Positions 18,777-31,104 are shown, numbered from the stretch's first letter. The stretch is DNA of 64,000 bases from an uncultured Erythrobacter sp. (GCA_947488755.1 CANLAD010000001.1:1733501-1797500), one strand, 5' to 3'. Made by a program: numbers and translations. The notes: generated by a model from the letters alone, not told the origin.

Positions 18777-19541
18777 ATGAAGATCCTCGTGACCAACGAT
18801 GACGGCTACCACGCGCCGGGCCTTACCGTGCTGGAGGAGATCGCGGCGCAGTTCTCTGACGATGTGTGGGTCTGCGCGCCGTCGGAGGAGCAATCGGGTG
18901 CGGGCCACTCGCTGACGCTGAACCATCCGGTGCGCTTGCAGAAATACGCCGAGCGCCGCTTCGCCGTCACCGGCACGCCGACCGACAGCGTGATGCTCGC
19001 CTTGCGCGAAGTGATGGACACGCCCCCCGATCTCATCCTGTCGGGCGTCAATCGCGGCGCGAACCTTGGCGATGACATCACCTATTCCGGCACCGTTTCC
19101 GCCGCGATCGAGGGCGCGCTGGCGGGCATTCGTTCGATCGCACTGAGCCAGGTCTATTCGCGCGCATCGCGCGAAGGCGGCGATCTGTTCGCGGCGGCAC
19201 GCGAGTGGGGTGCGAAGGCGGTTGCGCCGCTGCTCGACGCTCCGTTCGCCGGACGTTCGCTGGTCAATGTCAACTTCCCGCCACTCGCCGGCGATGCGGT
19301 GAAAGGCACCCGCGTCGTTCGCCAGGGCTTCCATGATTATTCGCGCGGCAGCGTGGTCGAGGGGACCGATCCACGTGGCCACCGCTATTTCTGGTTCGGC
19401 CTGCACGCTATCGAGCACACGCTCGACCATGGCACCGACCTTGAAGCGATCGACGACGGCTTCGTCGCGGTAACGCCGCTGCAGCTTGACTTGACCCATC
19501 ATTCCTCGCTCGGCTCGATGGCCGAACGCTACGAGAATTAG
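18777..19541 (+). CDS. surE: 5'/3'-nucleotidase SurE
   Basis: This 254-aa metal-dependent nucleoside monophosphate phosphatase belongs to the SurE fold. The metal ligands are visible as D8 and D9 (TNDDG), S40 (EEQSGAGHS) and N92/N96 (SGVNRGANLGDD). SurE dephosphorylates nucleoside 5'- and 3'-monophosphates and is linked to stationary-phase survival. In many bacteria pcm (isoaspartyl methyltransferase) follows surE. Here a potassium-channel gene follows instead, 21 bp downstream. Confidence 0.96.
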   Translation: MKILVTNDDGYHAPGLTVLEEIAAQFSDDVWVCAPSEEQSGAGHSLTLNHPVRLQKYAERRFAVTGTPTDSVMLALREVMDTPPDLILSGVNRGANLGDDITYSGTVSAAIEGALAGIRSIALSQVYSRASREGGDLFAAAREWGAKAVAPLLDAPFAGRSLVNVNFPPLAGDAVKGTRVVRQGFHDYSRGSVVEGTDPRGHRYFWFGLHAIEHTLDHGTDLEAIDDGFVAVTPLQLDLTHHSSLGSMAERYEN

Positions 19542-19562
19542 GGGCGCTCGGCAGGCGAGATC

Positions 19563-20681
19563 ATGGCGAAGGGCGACGACCAATTGAGCTACGCGCGCAA
19601 GCACGGCGAGAACGTCGCCGCGCGCAAGGCGAAGCCGTTGAAGCGCGCGGTGAAGATCCCCGTCTGGGGCGACTTAGGCATCCGCCTGTTCGCTGCCCTG
19701 TTTCTCATTTTCTTCGTGGTGATGATCCATTGGTTCGACCGCGACGGATTGGTCGACACGGTCGATGGCGAAGTCAGCTTCCTCGACGTCGTCTATTTCA
19801 CGATGATCTCGATCACCACGACGGGCTTTGGCGATATCTACCCGGTCAGCGACAGCGCGCGGATGATCGAGGCGGTGATCGTCACCCCGATCCGGTTCGC
19901 CGTTTTCTTCATTTTCGTGGGCACCGCCTACAATTTCATCATCAAGCGCAGCTGGGAGAATTGGCGCATGGCCCGCATCCAGGAAACCCTTTCGGAGCAC
20001 GTCGTCGTCCTTGGCTATGGCGTTTCGGGGTCGCAAAGCGTCGAGGAGCTGATCGAACGCGGCATCGATGCCAACTGCATCGTGGTGGTCGATCCCGATG
20101 AAGCGCGCCTGCGCGATGCCGAAAAGCTGGGCGTCAACGTGATGGCCGCCGATGCCACGCGCGACGACACGTTGAAGGCGGTGCGCATTCAGGAGGCGCA
20201 GAATGTGCTGGTTTCGGCGGGACGCGACGACACATCGATCCTGATCGTTCTGACTGTACGCCACCTCGCCCCGCGCGTGCCGATCAGCGTGGTGGTGCGC
20301 GCCAACGATAACGAACTGCTTGCCCGGCAAGCGGGTGCGAACAACGTCATCAACCCGGTGCGCTTCACCGGCCTGCTGCTCGCCGGCAGCGCGAAGGGCG
20401 CGCATATCTCCGACTATCTCGCCGACCTTGCCTCGGTATCCGGCAGGGTCCAGCTGGTCGAGCGCGTGGTGACAGAAGACGAATGCGGCTGCGCCATCAC
20501 CGAGCTTTCGACCGGCGGGCGAGGCCTGCGGATTTATCGCAATGGCCGCGCGATCGGGTTCTGGGAAGAGGAATGCCAGAACCTGGAGCCGGGCGATGTC
20601 ATCGTTGAGATCGTGCCGACCGAGAACGGCACGTCGAAAGGCGATGATCCGACGCCAGAGGGCGATGGCACCGACTCCTGA
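19563..20681 (+). CDS. ion channel with RCK (TrkA-N) domain
   Basis: This 372-aa potassium-channel-like protein has a short basic N-terminus, one helix (about 38-57), a pore helix with filter TTGFGD (residues 86-91), a second helix (about 105-125), and then a cytoplasmic RCK domain beginning at GYGVSG, which resembles a Rossmann NAD-binding site. A C-terminal TrkA-C-like part follows. The filter has Phe where the usual motif has Tyr (TVGYGD). It would be a two-TM, ligand-gated K+ channel of the MthK/Kch type. It follows surE closely and is probably in the same transcript. Confidence 0.88.
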   Translation: MAKGDDQLSYARKHGENVAARKAKPLKRAVKIPVWGDLGIRLFAALFLIFFVVMIHWFDRDGLVDTVDGEVSFLDVVYFTMISITTTGFGDIYPVSDSARMIEAVIVTPIRFAVFFIFVGTAYNFIIKRSWENWRMARIQETLSEHVVVLGYGVSGSQSVEELIERGIDANCIVVVDPDEARLRDAEKLGVNVMAADATRDDTLKAVRIQEAQNVLVSAGRDDTSILIVLTVRHLAPRVPISVVVRANDNELLARQAGANNVINPVRFTGLLLAGSAKGAHISDYLADLASVSGRVQLVERVVTEDECGCAITELSTGGRGLRIYRNGRAIGFWEEECQNLEPGDVIVEIVPTENGTSKGDDPTPEGDGTDS

Positions 20682-20706
20682 AGCCGCCCAGCGAGATCGA
20701 ACTGGA

Positions 20707-21105
20707 TCATACGAACAGCAGGAAAACGCCGCCCATAGCCGCCATGCCGACAAGGAAATGGCCCGCATCGATCGCGAACAGCATCCCGCTCTTGCGCTGG
20801 TAGAGGTAGTTGATCCCGATAGCAGGGATCATCACGCCCACGGCAAAGCCGACCGCCATCATCATCACCACGTGCGGCAAAGGATTGGTGCGCGCAATCA
20901 GGTGCCACAGGACCATCGCGATCAGCATCTCGAACGCAAAGGTCAGCGCGAAGATCAGCGCCATATTCCCGCCCCGCACCGCCTCGTCCGTCAGGCCCGC
21001 CGCCCGCTGCCACGCCTTGCCGAACAGCGCGCCGTACCAGATCGCTCCGACAGCGAAGAAGGCGGCAGCACCGGCCAGCACGGGCCACAGGGCGAAATCG
21101 TTCAT
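20707..21105 (-). CDS. DUF1761 family membrane protein
   Basis: This 132-aa protein has four hydrophobic helices. It carries the characteristic IWYGALFGKAWQ stretch after the first helix and N/D-containing helices at the end, as in DUF1761 membrane proteins. Function is unknown. AAAGGACC precedes the ATG. It is convergent with the channel gene and divergent from rimO. Confidence 0.75.
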   Translation of the reverse strand: MNDFALWPVLAGAAAFFAVGAIWYGALFGKAWQRAAGLTDEAVRGGNMALIFALTFAFEMLIAMVLWHLIARTNPLPHVVMMMAVGFAVGVMIPAIGINYLYQRKSGMLFAIDAGHFLVGMAAMGGVFLLFV

Positions 21106-21177
21106 GGGTTGGTCCTTTCGATGAGCCTCGCTCGGAGCTAGCGCTTATCGCCCGAAGAGTGTAGAGGCGCGCGCGTC

Positions 21178-22563
21178 ATGTCCAATACCGCCACTTCGCT
21201 CCCTGACGCCAAGCGCGTCGGCATGGTCTCGCTCGGCTGCCCCAAGGCGCTGGTCGATTCCGAACGCATCCTCACCCGCCTGCGCGCCGATGGCTATGCG
21301 ATGAGCCCGGATTATGCGGGCGCGGACGTGGTGCTGGTCAACACCTGCGGCTTCCTCGACAGCGCCAAGGAGGAGAGCCTCGCCGCGATCGGCGAAGCGG
21401 TGGCCGAGAACGGGCGCGTTATCGTCACCGGGTGCATGGGAGACGAGGCCGACGCGATCCGCGCGGCGCACCCGCAAGTGCTGGCGGTGACGGGCGCCCA
21501 TCAATACGAGCAGGTGGTCGAGGCGGTGCACGAACACGCGCCGCCTTCGCAGGGGCCATATGTCGACCTGATCCCGCAGCCTGACATCAAACTGACCCCG
21601 CGCCATTACGGCTATCTGAAGATCTCTGAAGGCTGCAACCATTCCTGCGCGTTCTGCATCATCCCGCAATTGCGTGGCAAACTCGCGAGCCGGCGGATCG
21701 ACGCGGTGCTGCGCGAGGCGGAGAAACTGGTCGCCGCGGGTACGAAAGAGCTGCTTGTCATCAGTCAGGACACCAGCGCTTACGGCGTCGATACGCGGCA
21801 TGAGGCGCGGACCTGGAAGGATCGCGAAGTGCGCGCGCACATGACCGATCTGGCGCGCGAACTTGGTAACTTGCGCATCGCGGACGGCGCGCCGCCCTGG
21901 GTGCGGCTGCACTACGTCTACCCCTACCCGCATGTCGACAAGGTCATTCCGCTGATGGCCGAAGGGTTGCTGACGCCCTATCTCGACATCCCATTTCAGC
22001 ACGCCGCGCCCGCCGTGCTCAAGCGCATGAAGCGCCCGGCGAACGAAGCCAAGGTGCTCGAGCGGGTGCGATCATGGCGCGAGGTCTGCCCCGACATCGC
22101 GATCCGGTCGAGCTTCGTGGTCGGCTTTCCGGGCGAGACCGAGGACGATTTCAAATACCTTCTCGACTGGCTGGAAGAAGCCCAGCTTGACCAGGTCGGC
22201 GCGTTCCGGTTCGAGCCGGTCGAAGGGGCCGCCGCCAACGCCCTGTCCGATCCCGTGCCCGAACCGGTGAAGGAGGAGCGCTATGCGCAGCTGATGGAAG
22301 TCACCAGCCGCATCAGCGCCGCCAAGCTCGCCGCCAAGGTCGGGCGCACGCTGCCTGTCATCATCGACGAGGTTGGCGAGGCGGATGAGGACGGCGATAT
22401 CGGCGCGACCGGTCGCAGCCAGGCCGACGCGCCCGAGATCGACGGGGCGGTTTATCTGCGCAATGTGCCGGAAACCCTGGCGCCGGGCGATATCGTCGAT
22501 GCGACGATCGAGGATGCTGACGCGCACGACCTCTACGGCGCGCTCGCCGATCAGTCCGCCTGA
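21178..22563 (+). CDS. rimO: ribosomal protein uS12 methylthiotransferase RimO
   Basis: This 461-aa radical-SAM methylthiotransferase modifies the conserved aspartate of ribosomal protein uS12. The N-terminal MTTase domain binds one [4Fe-4S] cluster with Cys in [17 protein letters not shown] and TGCMGDE. The radical-SAM domain carries CNHSCAFC with C153, C157 and C160. A C-terminal TRAM domain is present. [10 protein letters not shown] and [10 protein letters not shown] distinguish RimO from the tRNA enzyme MiaB. The stop overlaps the end of a convergent gene by 13 bp. Confidence 0.96.
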   Translation: MSNTATSLPDAKRVGMVSLGCPKALVDSERILTRLRADGYAMSPDYAGADVVLVNTCGFLDSAKEESLAAIGEAVAENGRVIVTGCMGDEADAIRAAHPQVLAVTGAHQYEQVVEAVHEHAPPSQGPYVDLIPQPDIKLTPRHYGYLKISEGCNHSCAFCIIPQLRGKLASRRIDAVLREAEKLVAAGTKELLVISQDTSAYGVDTRHEARTWKDREVRAHMTDLARELGNLRIADGAPPWVRLHYVYPYPHVDKVIPLMAEGLLTPYLDIPFQHAAPAVLKRMKRPANEAKVLERVRSWREVCPDIAIRSSFVVGFPGETEDDFKYLLDWLEEAQLDQVGAFRFEPVEGAAANALSDPVPEPVKEERYAQLMEVTSRISAAKLAAKVGRTLPVIIDEVGEADEDGDIGATGRSQADAPEIDGAVYLRNVPETLAPGDIVDATIEDADAHDLYGALADQSA

Positions 22564-24254
22564 GCAGGATCGAACAGGCGCGCCACGGTCTCGAACACGA
22601 GATCTGGGGCGTCATGCAGCAGAAAACTTCCTGCACCCGCCACGATCTGCGGCTCGCCCAGGCCATAGCGCTCGCACGAGATTGCGGCGAAAGCAGGCGG
22701 TGTGTTTGAATCCTCCTCCCCCACCAGCATGCGCATCGGCAGCGCCAGATCAGCAAGATACGCGCTCCATTCGTTCGCCCAGTTCATCATCGTGTCGACC
22801 GGCCCGTCGGAGCCGCGTGGCAGGACATAGCGGGCGGTCTTGCGGAACAGCTCGACCATTTCAGGCGACTGCATAACGCCGAGCTCACGCGGGCAGTCTT
22901 GGTAGAATTCCTCGACGAAGCGATAGAATTCGCCCGTTCCCATGCTGGCAAGCAAAGCGCGCATATAGACCCGCGCGAAGGCCGGGGCGACGCGCACCAT
23001 GCGCACCTGTGCGCCCATGCCTTTCTGCAGGAACTGAAAGTCCTCGGCATCGCGAACCGGGAAAAACGGCCCCGCGGTGACAGCACCCAGCAGGCGACCG
23101 GGTGCGGCCTGCGCGAACGCCGCCATGTAGGGCGTTCCGGCATGGGTGGCCAACGCAGCACAGCGTTCAATGCCAAGATGATCGAGCAGCGATGGGAGGC
23201 GGCCCGCAAACTCCTCAGGCGTGCGTCGACCCGGCTTGCCTCCACTCGTGTCGCCATAATGGGGCCGCCACGGCGCAACGATGCGCAGCCCTGCCCTGCG
23301 CGCCGCAACCTCCATCGCGGGCGTGAACAGCGCGCCTTCCAGCGGGTGAAAAAACAGCACCGGTTTACCGTCGGGCGCGCCGAATTCTTCCCATCCGATC
23401 GTGCCGCCATCGGGCCCGGTAAAGATGGTGGTGCAGATATGCTCGCGCGTCGTTTCATCCTCAGGCGAAGGATCGAGCGAGTGGATGAACCCCGCATAAA
23501 GCAGCAGCAGCTCTTCCTTCGACCCGATCACCAGCTTGCGCTGCAGGGTCTTGAGCTGATTGCGCACCGTGCCGATCGCGCGCCCGCGCAGCTCGGCAAA
23601 TTCGCGGACCTTGCCGCCGGTCACCAGATGGCGGGTAAGTGCCAGTTCGGTATTGGTCAGGTCCATCGCCTGCTGGAACATTGTCCCGCTCGCCTCGTCC
23701 CAGCGCAGGCGCACGACGTGCAACACGGTGATGCGCTCCGTGCCGACCGCCACGCTGCGCGCGCTGAACCAGCGCCCGGCATCGTCGCCCTCGCGCGTGT
23801 AGAGGCGCAGAAACACCCGCTCCCCATCGTCCAGCTTGGCCGCGTGAAGCCGCTCGCGGTCCGACGAGCCGGTGACAGGATCGAACAGCCAGTCGGGTGC
23901 GGCGGCCTTTCGCGCCACATCCCCGCCTTCAAACACGCGCGGATTGAATGAGACGACCTTCAGCCCGGCATCAAGCGCAAGGTCGCATTCCAGATCGGTT
24001 TCCAGATGTGTGCGCAGCGTCGAATAGTCCGCCTCGCCCAGCGGATACATCTTGTCTAGGATCGCCTCCGCGTTGCGGAAATGCAGGTCTGCACTCTCGC
24101 CAATGCCGCCCAGCTTCTCATCCGCTTCGATCAGCTCGCCGATCAGCGTGACGAAGCTCTGCGGCTCCGCGATCGCGGCATAGGCCTTGGCAACGACCCC
24201 ATCGAGGTCGGAGGCGCGGGCGTCCGAAGGCGGAGCAGGAGAGTTGCCGGTCAT
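22551..24254 (-). CDS. LuxR-type HTH fused to a degenerate alpha/beta-hydrolase domain
   Basis: This 567-aa protein has an N-terminal region of unknown fold (1-190), a LuxR-like helix-turn-helix (about 195-258, with [12 protein letters not shown] and [14 protein letters not shown]), and a C-terminal alpha/beta-hydrolase domain (about 275-565). The catalytic triad looks broken. The nucleophile elbow reads ATHAGTP, placing A372 where Ser is expected, and the usual GxGH near the C-terminus reads GAGS (S543); the acidic position in [10 protein letters not shown] remains. This suggests a small-molecule receptor rather than an enzyme. The start at 24254 has AGGAAA upstream; a 22-residue longer frame was rejected. 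It overlaps rimO tail-to-tail. Confidence 0.8.
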   Translation of the reverse strand: MTGNSPAPPSDARASDLDGVVAKAYAAIAEPQSFVTLIGELIEADEKLGGIGESADLHFRNAEAILDKMYPLGEADYSTLRTHLETDLECDLALDAGLKVVSFNPRVFEGGDVARKAAAPDWLFDPVTGSSDRERLHAAKLDDGERVFLRLYTREGDDAGRWFSARSVAVGTERITVLHVVRLRWDEASGTMFQQAMDLTNTELALTRHLVTGGKVREFAELRGRAIGTVRNQLKTLQRKLVIGSKEELLLLYAGFIHSLDPSPEDETTREHICTTIFTGPDGGTIGWEEFGAPDGKPVLFFHPLEGALFTPAMEVAARRAGLRIVAPWRPHYGDTSGGKPGRRTPEEFAGRLPSLLDHLGIERCAALATHAGTPYMAAFAQAAPGRLLGAVTAGPFFPVRDAEDFQFLQKGMGAQVRMVRVAPAFARVYMRALLASMGTGEFYRFVEEFYQDCPRELGVMQSPEMVELFRKTARYVLPRGSDGPVDTMMNWANEWSAYLADLALPMRMLVGEEDSNTPPAFAAISCERYGLGEPQIVAGAGSFLLHDAPDLVFETVARLFDPAQAD

Positions 24255-24325
24255 TGTGTTTCCTACTGGTCGGAACGCCAGCCTATAACCCGAACATTGC
24301 GCAAATGTTGTGCTTTGCAAACAAA

Positions 24326-24351
24326 AAGGCCGGACCCGCAGGCCCGGCCTT
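24326..24351 (-). terminator. intrinsic terminator
   Basis: On the minus strand the perfect 8-bp arms AAGGCCGG/CCGGCCTT are followed by TTTTTGTTT. It lies 23 bp after the stop of the small secreted Cys-repeat protein. Confidence 0.85.
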
Positions 24352-24373
24352 CAAGCTTTGCATCAACTGTCGA

Positions 24374-24712
24374 CTATTTGATGCAGTATTTTCCCGATGT
24401 TTTCAGGCCGCTGGGGCATGATCCATCACGCACTTCGGCGTATTCGTCATCATCCCCGACGCAATATTTGCCCGACGCCTTGAAGCCCGTGGGGCACGAA
24501 CCCAAACGCGGCAGCGCGACCATGTCGCTGGAGACGCATCTGGATCCGCTGGCGCTGAAGCCCTTTGGGCAGGATCCGTCCTTGGCGACTTCGTTCGAGC
24601 TGGCCTGAGCGAGCGCGGGCGTGATGGCGATCGGCGCAAAGCCTAGCGTCATGGCCGATACAATGGCGGCGATGGTTAGGCGCTGGCGCGCCGACTTGGT
24701 TCTGGGGCGCAT
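24374..24712 (-). CDS. small secreted protein with three Cys-pair repeats
   Basis: This 112-aa protein has a signal peptide (about 1-36, ending TPALA-QA). The mature part consists almost wholly of three repeats of the form GSCPxGFxxSGxxC, with cysteine pairs C48/C59, C73/C84 and C99/C110. The even spacing (25-26 residues) and paired Cys suggest three small disulphide-closed loops in the periplasm or outside the cell. I do not recognise the family or function. GGGAGGAC precedes the ATG, and its own terminator follows. Confidence 0.75.
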   Translation of the reverse strand: MRPRTKSARQRLTIAAIVSAMTLGFAPIAITPALAQASSNEVAKDGSCPKGFSASGSRCVSSDMVALPRLGSCPTGFKASGKYCVGDDDEYAEVRDGSCPSGLKTSGKYCIK

Positions 24713-24855
24713 AATGTCCTCCCGAATGGTAAGTGATGAGATATGCGACGGCCGGGATTTTCGTTTCGGGTCGCGTTGAAAGATCCTCCCGGCCGCCGCA
24801 CGTCGCAGTCGCGGGGCAAGTCAACCTGCGCTGCGACGAACGATGGCGCGGACGA

Positions 24856-25758
24856 TCAGCCGGTCGGACCGCGGCGGAAGGTGAAAGCCAGCGCGCTTTC
24901 GCCGGTATTCTTGTTGAAGTGCTGGCAAAAGAAATCCGTGCCGCTCTTGTCGGTGTGCAGATTCGGCATGATGAAGTTCAGCATCTCGCGATTGCGGCCC
25001 TTCATGTATTCCTCGAACGCGCTGTTGCGGTCCGAATTGCTGCCCGATGCGGTCGGTTCGTAGCCCAGCGAATGGCCGGTGTGCAGCATCACCGCCTTGC
25101 CGCCGTAGCGATTGAGGCCTGGTGCGTTGGTGTTGTCGAGCTGCTCGGACCCGTCATAGGCGACGCACTGCATGGCATAATCGTACTTCTTGTACTTCGA
25201 CCGATCGACTTCGACATACAGGATGTCGCCAGCGCCCATGGCGGGCAGCATGCAGCCATCGCTGACCGAAACATTGGTGCGATCGATGATGCCCGAACGC
25301 TCCTCGGTCGCGATGCCCTGGCTGAAGGTGTAGTTGCCGCCGCGGCCGATGAAGGCGTTGCCCAGGCCCAGATTGGCGCATTTGACCTGACCGACATATT
25401 TCGCCGGAGCCGGACCGGCGACGCCGACATGACCGGGAGCGCGCGCGGTGCAGGGCGAGTTTGAATTGCTGCCCTTGTTGGCATTGCAATAGCTGCCATC
25501 GGCCGATGCGCCCACGCCCGTCCTGCTTGGCGATGAAGCGCCCATCACGCCACTGACGACCGAACGGCCATCGCTCTCAACAGCGCGATCGACTTCGTTG
25601 GCCACGGCTTCGGCTTCCGCCGCCCGCTTCTTGACCTTCTTCGCGGCTTTCTTGAGCTTGTCGAACGGCCCGGCTTCCATGCTGGCCATCGCGGGTTCAG
25701 CGATAACGACACCGGTGACAAGCGAACTGGCGACGAGCGCCATCATCAGATTTTTCAT
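24856..25758 (-). CDS. hypothetical secreted protein
   Basis: This 300-aa protein has a cleavable signal peptide (about 1-25, ending AMA-SM). A Lys-rich, helical segment (LKKAAKKVKKRAAEAEAVA) follows, then a Gly/Ser-rich linker and a C-terminal region (about 90-300) with five or more Cys. I do not recognise a domain. It is the first of two same-strand secreted-protein genes, separated from the Cys-repeat gene by 143 bp. GAGGATAG precedes the ATG. The gap upstream (25759-25973) holds a small palindrome TCCCA-TC-TGGGA and nothing else I can name. Confidence 0.65.
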   Translation of the reverse strand: MKNLMMALVASSLVTGVVIAEPAMASMEAGPFDKLKKAAKKVKKRAAEAEAVANEVDRAVESDGRSVVSGVMGASSPSRTGVGASADGSYCNANKGSNSNSPCTARAPGHVGVAGPAPAKYVGQVKCANLGLGNAFIGRGGNYTFSQGIATEERSGIIDRTNVSVSDGCMLPAMGAGDILYVEVDRSKYKKYDYAMQCVAYDGSEQLDNTNAPGLNRYGGKAVMLHTGHSLGYEPTASGSNSDRNSAFEEYMKGRNREMLNFIMPNLHTDKSGTDFFCQHFNKNTGESALAFTFRRGPTG

Positions 25759-25973
25759 GACTCACTATCCTCGTTTGCGAAAAACGGGCATCTGGACGTC
25801 ATGCGACTTGCCGCGCCCTGCCCCCCTGTTTTCGAGGATTGCGCCAATAGGCACAGGCTGGCCGCTCGCGAATATCCCATCTGGGACAAAGGCGCGTTTT
25901 TTCGTATCGACCGGCGGCGTGGAAAGTCGCGATGCTTTGCGGAACATCGGCCCGCGCCCACGTTGGGTAAGGC

Positions 25974-26774
25974 ATGAGCATCGATGTAACCGCCAGCTTC
26001 GCCTTTGAATTCGATCAACCCACCAGCGCGCTGCTGCAATTCGAAGCCGCCGCGCTTCCCGAACAGGAGATCCTGGACTGCTCGACGCAGATCACCCCGA
26101 CCGCGCATTTCGCGAGGGTTCCTGCGCAGGACAGCATCGGCGAACGCATATGGCTGAACGGCGAAGGCCTGATCGAAATTGATTACCGCGCCACGGTGGA
26201 AACCAGGCGAGACTTGCATGAACTGGAAAGCCTTGGCGCGCTTCCGCCGCACACCCTACCCGGCGAGGCGGTCTCCTACCTGCTCGATTCGCGCTATTGC
26301 CCGGCGGACAGCTTTCAGTCGCTCGTCATCAAGGAGTTCGGCGACACAACCGGGGGCGCGCGCATAGCCGCGATCCGCGACTGGATCGCGAAGCACTTCA
26401 GCTACGTCCCCGGATCGAGCGATGCGACCACCGATGCGACCGACAGCTTTATCGCCCGCCAGGGCATATGCCGCGATTATGCGCATGTCCTTGTCACGAT
26501 GGCGCGGGCCTCGGCCATTCCGGCGCGCTATGTCGCGTGCTTCGCTCCCGGGGTCGATCCGCAGGACTTTCACGCGGTCGCCGAGGTCTTCCTCGCTGAT
26601 CCCAACGTGGAGCGTGGGGGTACGTGGCAATTGGTCGATGCGACCGGGATGGCCGATCTTCACAACACGGTGAAGATCGGGGTGGGGCGCGATGCCGCCG
26701 ATGTGAGCTTCGTCACCAGCTTCGCGCCGATGACCTTCCATCGCAGCCGGGTCGAGGTTGCGACGAACCCTTGA
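25974..26774 (+). CDS. transglutaminase-like cysteine protease family protein
   Basis: This 266-aa protein has an N-terminal beta-rich domain (about 1-100) and a transglutaminase-core domain. The catalytic triad is visible as C166 (RQGICRDYAHV), H200 (DFHAVAEVFL) and D222 (WQLVDATG). Bacterial members are usually cytoplasmic or periplasmic peptidases or amidases of unknown substrate; there is no obvious signal peptide. It lies about 90 bp upstream of zwf on the same strand, but nothing indicates a functional link. Confidence 0.85.
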   Translation: MSIDVTASFAFEFDQPTSALLQFEAAALPEQEILDCSTQITPTAHFARVPAQDSIGERIWLNGEGLIEIDYRATVETRRDLHELESLGALPPHTLPGEAVSYLLDSRYCPADSFQSLVIKEFGDTTGGARIAAIRDWIAKHFSYVPGSSDATTDATDSFIARQGICRDYAHVLVTMARASAIPARYVACFAPGVDPQDFHAVAEVFLADPNVERGGTWQLVDATGMADLHNTVKIGVGRDAADVSFVTSFAPMTFHRSRVEVATNP

Positions 26775-26865
26775 GCCGAAGGGGGTTTGCGCCCGCGCAG
26801 CCCGCTGGCTATCCCCATACCGTCCCAAACCCGAGCGGGATGTGCTGGAGCGAGGCTTTTCCTGA

Positions 26866-28330
26866 ATGACGCAGTTCGCCGCCGATAGACTGTTGCTGTT
26901 CGGCGCCACCGGCGATCTTTCGCGGCGCAAGCTGTTGCCGAGCCTGTGCGCACTCGATGCCGACGGCCTGCTGCCTGAAGGCTTGCGGATCATCGGCACG
27001 GCGCGCAGCCAGCACGACACCGCAGCGTTCCGTGGTCTCGCGCGTGAGGCGCTGGAGGAACACCTGCCGAGCGAGCGGCGCGGTTCGATGGCGACCTTCC
27101 TCAACCGGCTGACCTATATCCCGCTCGACGCAAAGACGCTGGAGGGCTTTGATGCTCTGGCGAGCCACATCGTCGAACTCGGCAAGGGCGAGGGGGATGG
27201 CGGCCTCGCGATCTTTCTCTCGACCGCCCCCAGCCTGTTCGGTCCGACTATCGCGGGGCTGCAACACGCCGGACTGGCAGACGACAATGTGCGCATGTGC
27301 CTCGAAAAGCCGCTAGGCTCCGATCTCGCCTCGTCCGCCGAAATCAACGATGCAGTTGCGGCTGCCTTTCCCGAAGAGCGGATTTTCCGCATCGATCACT
27401 ACTTGGGTAAGGAGACAGTGCAGAACCTGCTCGCTCTGCGCTTTGCCAATATCCTGTTCGAGCCGATCTGGAACGCCACCTATATCGAGCATGTGCAGAT
27501 TACCGTCGCCGAAACCGTCGGTCTGGAGGGGCGCGTCGCATTCTACGATGACGCCGGTGCGCTGCGCGACATGGTGCAGAATCACATGCTGCAATTGCTC
27601 GCGCTGGTCGCGATGGAGCCGCCTACCAGCTTCGATGCCGCCCCGGTGCGCGACGAGAAGGTGAAGGTGCTGCGCGCGCTGCGACCGGCGGCGGCGAACG
27701 AAACGGTCATCGGACAATACCGCGCGGGCGCCATCGGAGGGCAGGCGGTGCCAGGCTATGACGAGGAACTGGCCGGGCACGACCTCGAGCCTTCCGACAC
27801 CGAGACCTTCGCCGCGATCAAGGCGCATGTCGACAATTGGCGCTGGAAGGGCGTGCCGTTCTACCTGCGCACCGGTAAGCGTCTGCCCGAGCGCGTGACC
27901 GAAATCCTCGTCCAGTTCCGCTGCGTCCCGCACTCGATCTTCGAAGGTGCGCACGCCGCCGGATTGCAGCCGAACAAGCTGCTCATCGGCATCCAGCCGG
28001 AAGAGAATATCACCCTTTCCCTGATGGCCAAGGTGCCCGGCCTGGACGAAGATGGCGTGGCCTTGCGCGAAGTGCCGCTGGAAATCGCGATCCCCGATGC
28101 CTTCGTCGGCCAGCATCGCCGGATTGCCTATGAGCGGCTGCTGGTCGATCTGATAAAAGGCGACCAGACCCTTTTCGTGCGGCGCGACGAAGTCGAAGCG
28201 CAATGGCACTGGATCGACGAGATCCGCGCCGAATGGGGGGCGAAAGGCATGGCGCCGCGTCCCTACACAGCAGGAAGCTGGGGGCCGAGCGCGGCGATCG
28301 CGCTTGCCGAACGCGACGGAGTGAGCTGGC

Positions 28331-28338
<8 letters not shown>
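26866..28338 (+). CDS. zwf: glucose-6-phosphate 1-dehydrogenase
   Basis: This 490-aa enzyme oxidises glucose-6-phosphate to 6-phosphogluconolactone with NADP+. It has the dinucleotide-binding [15 protein letters not shown] near the N-terminus and the substrate-binding [13 protein letters not shown] motif (H178, K182). It opens the Entner-Doudoroff operon; its stop overlaps the start of edd by 8 bp. pgl and eda are not in the window. Confidence 0.97.
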
Positions 28339-30141
<1,803 letters not shown>

Positions 30142-30145
<4 letters not shown>

Positions 30146-31104
30146 CCACGGAAACTTTTGCCGTCGCGGATATAGGCGGGACGAACGCACGGTTTGCGAA
30201 AGCCTACGTGGATCAAGACCAAGCGATTGTGCTCGGCGATCCGGTGACGCTTGCAACCGGCGATTACGCCACGTTCGCTCAAGCATGGGACGCCTTTCTT
30301 GCATCCGATCCCGGTGTCCGGCCGCGCGGCGCTTCCCTCGCGCTCGCAGGTCCGGTCAGCCAAAGCCGGTTCAAGCTGGCCAATGCCGACTGGACGTTCG
30401 ATAACGAGACGCTGGCGGACGAAGTCGGTCTTGATCGCTTGGTGCTACTCAACGATTTCGAGGCCATCGCGCACGCCATCGCAGGAGACCTGTCGGCGGG
30501 TCATCTCGAACACATCGCCGGGCCATCAAGCGGACTGCCGGAAGATGGCACGATAACGGTGATCGGACCGGGCACGGGCCTCGGCATCGCCTATCTTCGC
30601 ATCGTTGATGGTTGCGCGCTGATACAGGCGACGGAAGGGTCACATATCGACTTTGCGCCGGTCTGCGATCTCGATGACAGGGTGCTGGCGCTGCTTCGAG
30701 CCCGGCATGATCGCGTATCGGTGGAGCGGGTGATTTCGGGCGACGGGATCGCGTGGATCCATGCTGCGCTGACCGGGCAGCCAACGCCAGGCGATCCGCT
30801 ACCAATCTGGCGCGCGGGGCTGAGCGGGCAAGACGCGCTTGCCGCGCGCGCGGTTGCACACTTTGTCACAACGCTTGGCCGGATCGCGGGCGATTACGCG
30901 CTGGCGCATGGCTCGGGCGGCGTGGTGCTGGCGGGCGGTCTGGGGTTGCGGTTGCACGAGCACTTCGCTGAGCCGGCCTTCCACGACAGCTTCATCGCCA
31001 AAGGCCGCTATTGCGCGATGATGGAGGCTATTCCCATCAAGCTCATCACTCACCCCCAGCCCGGCCTGCTCGGCGCGGCGCACGCCTTCTGCGCGCAACG
31101 CTGA
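30142..31104 (+). CDS. glk: glucokinase
   Basis: This 320-aa Glk-family sugar kinase phosphorylates glucose with ATP, feeding zwf. It shows the N-terminal phosphate-binding [13 protein letters not shown] and the catalytic aspartate D105 in [13 protein letters not shown], with the second glycine-rich ATP site at [12 protein letters not shown]. The ATG overlaps the edd stop. With no PTS sugar permease in the window, it fits a route of free glucose entry followed by Entner-Doudoroff breakdown. Confidence 0.95.
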
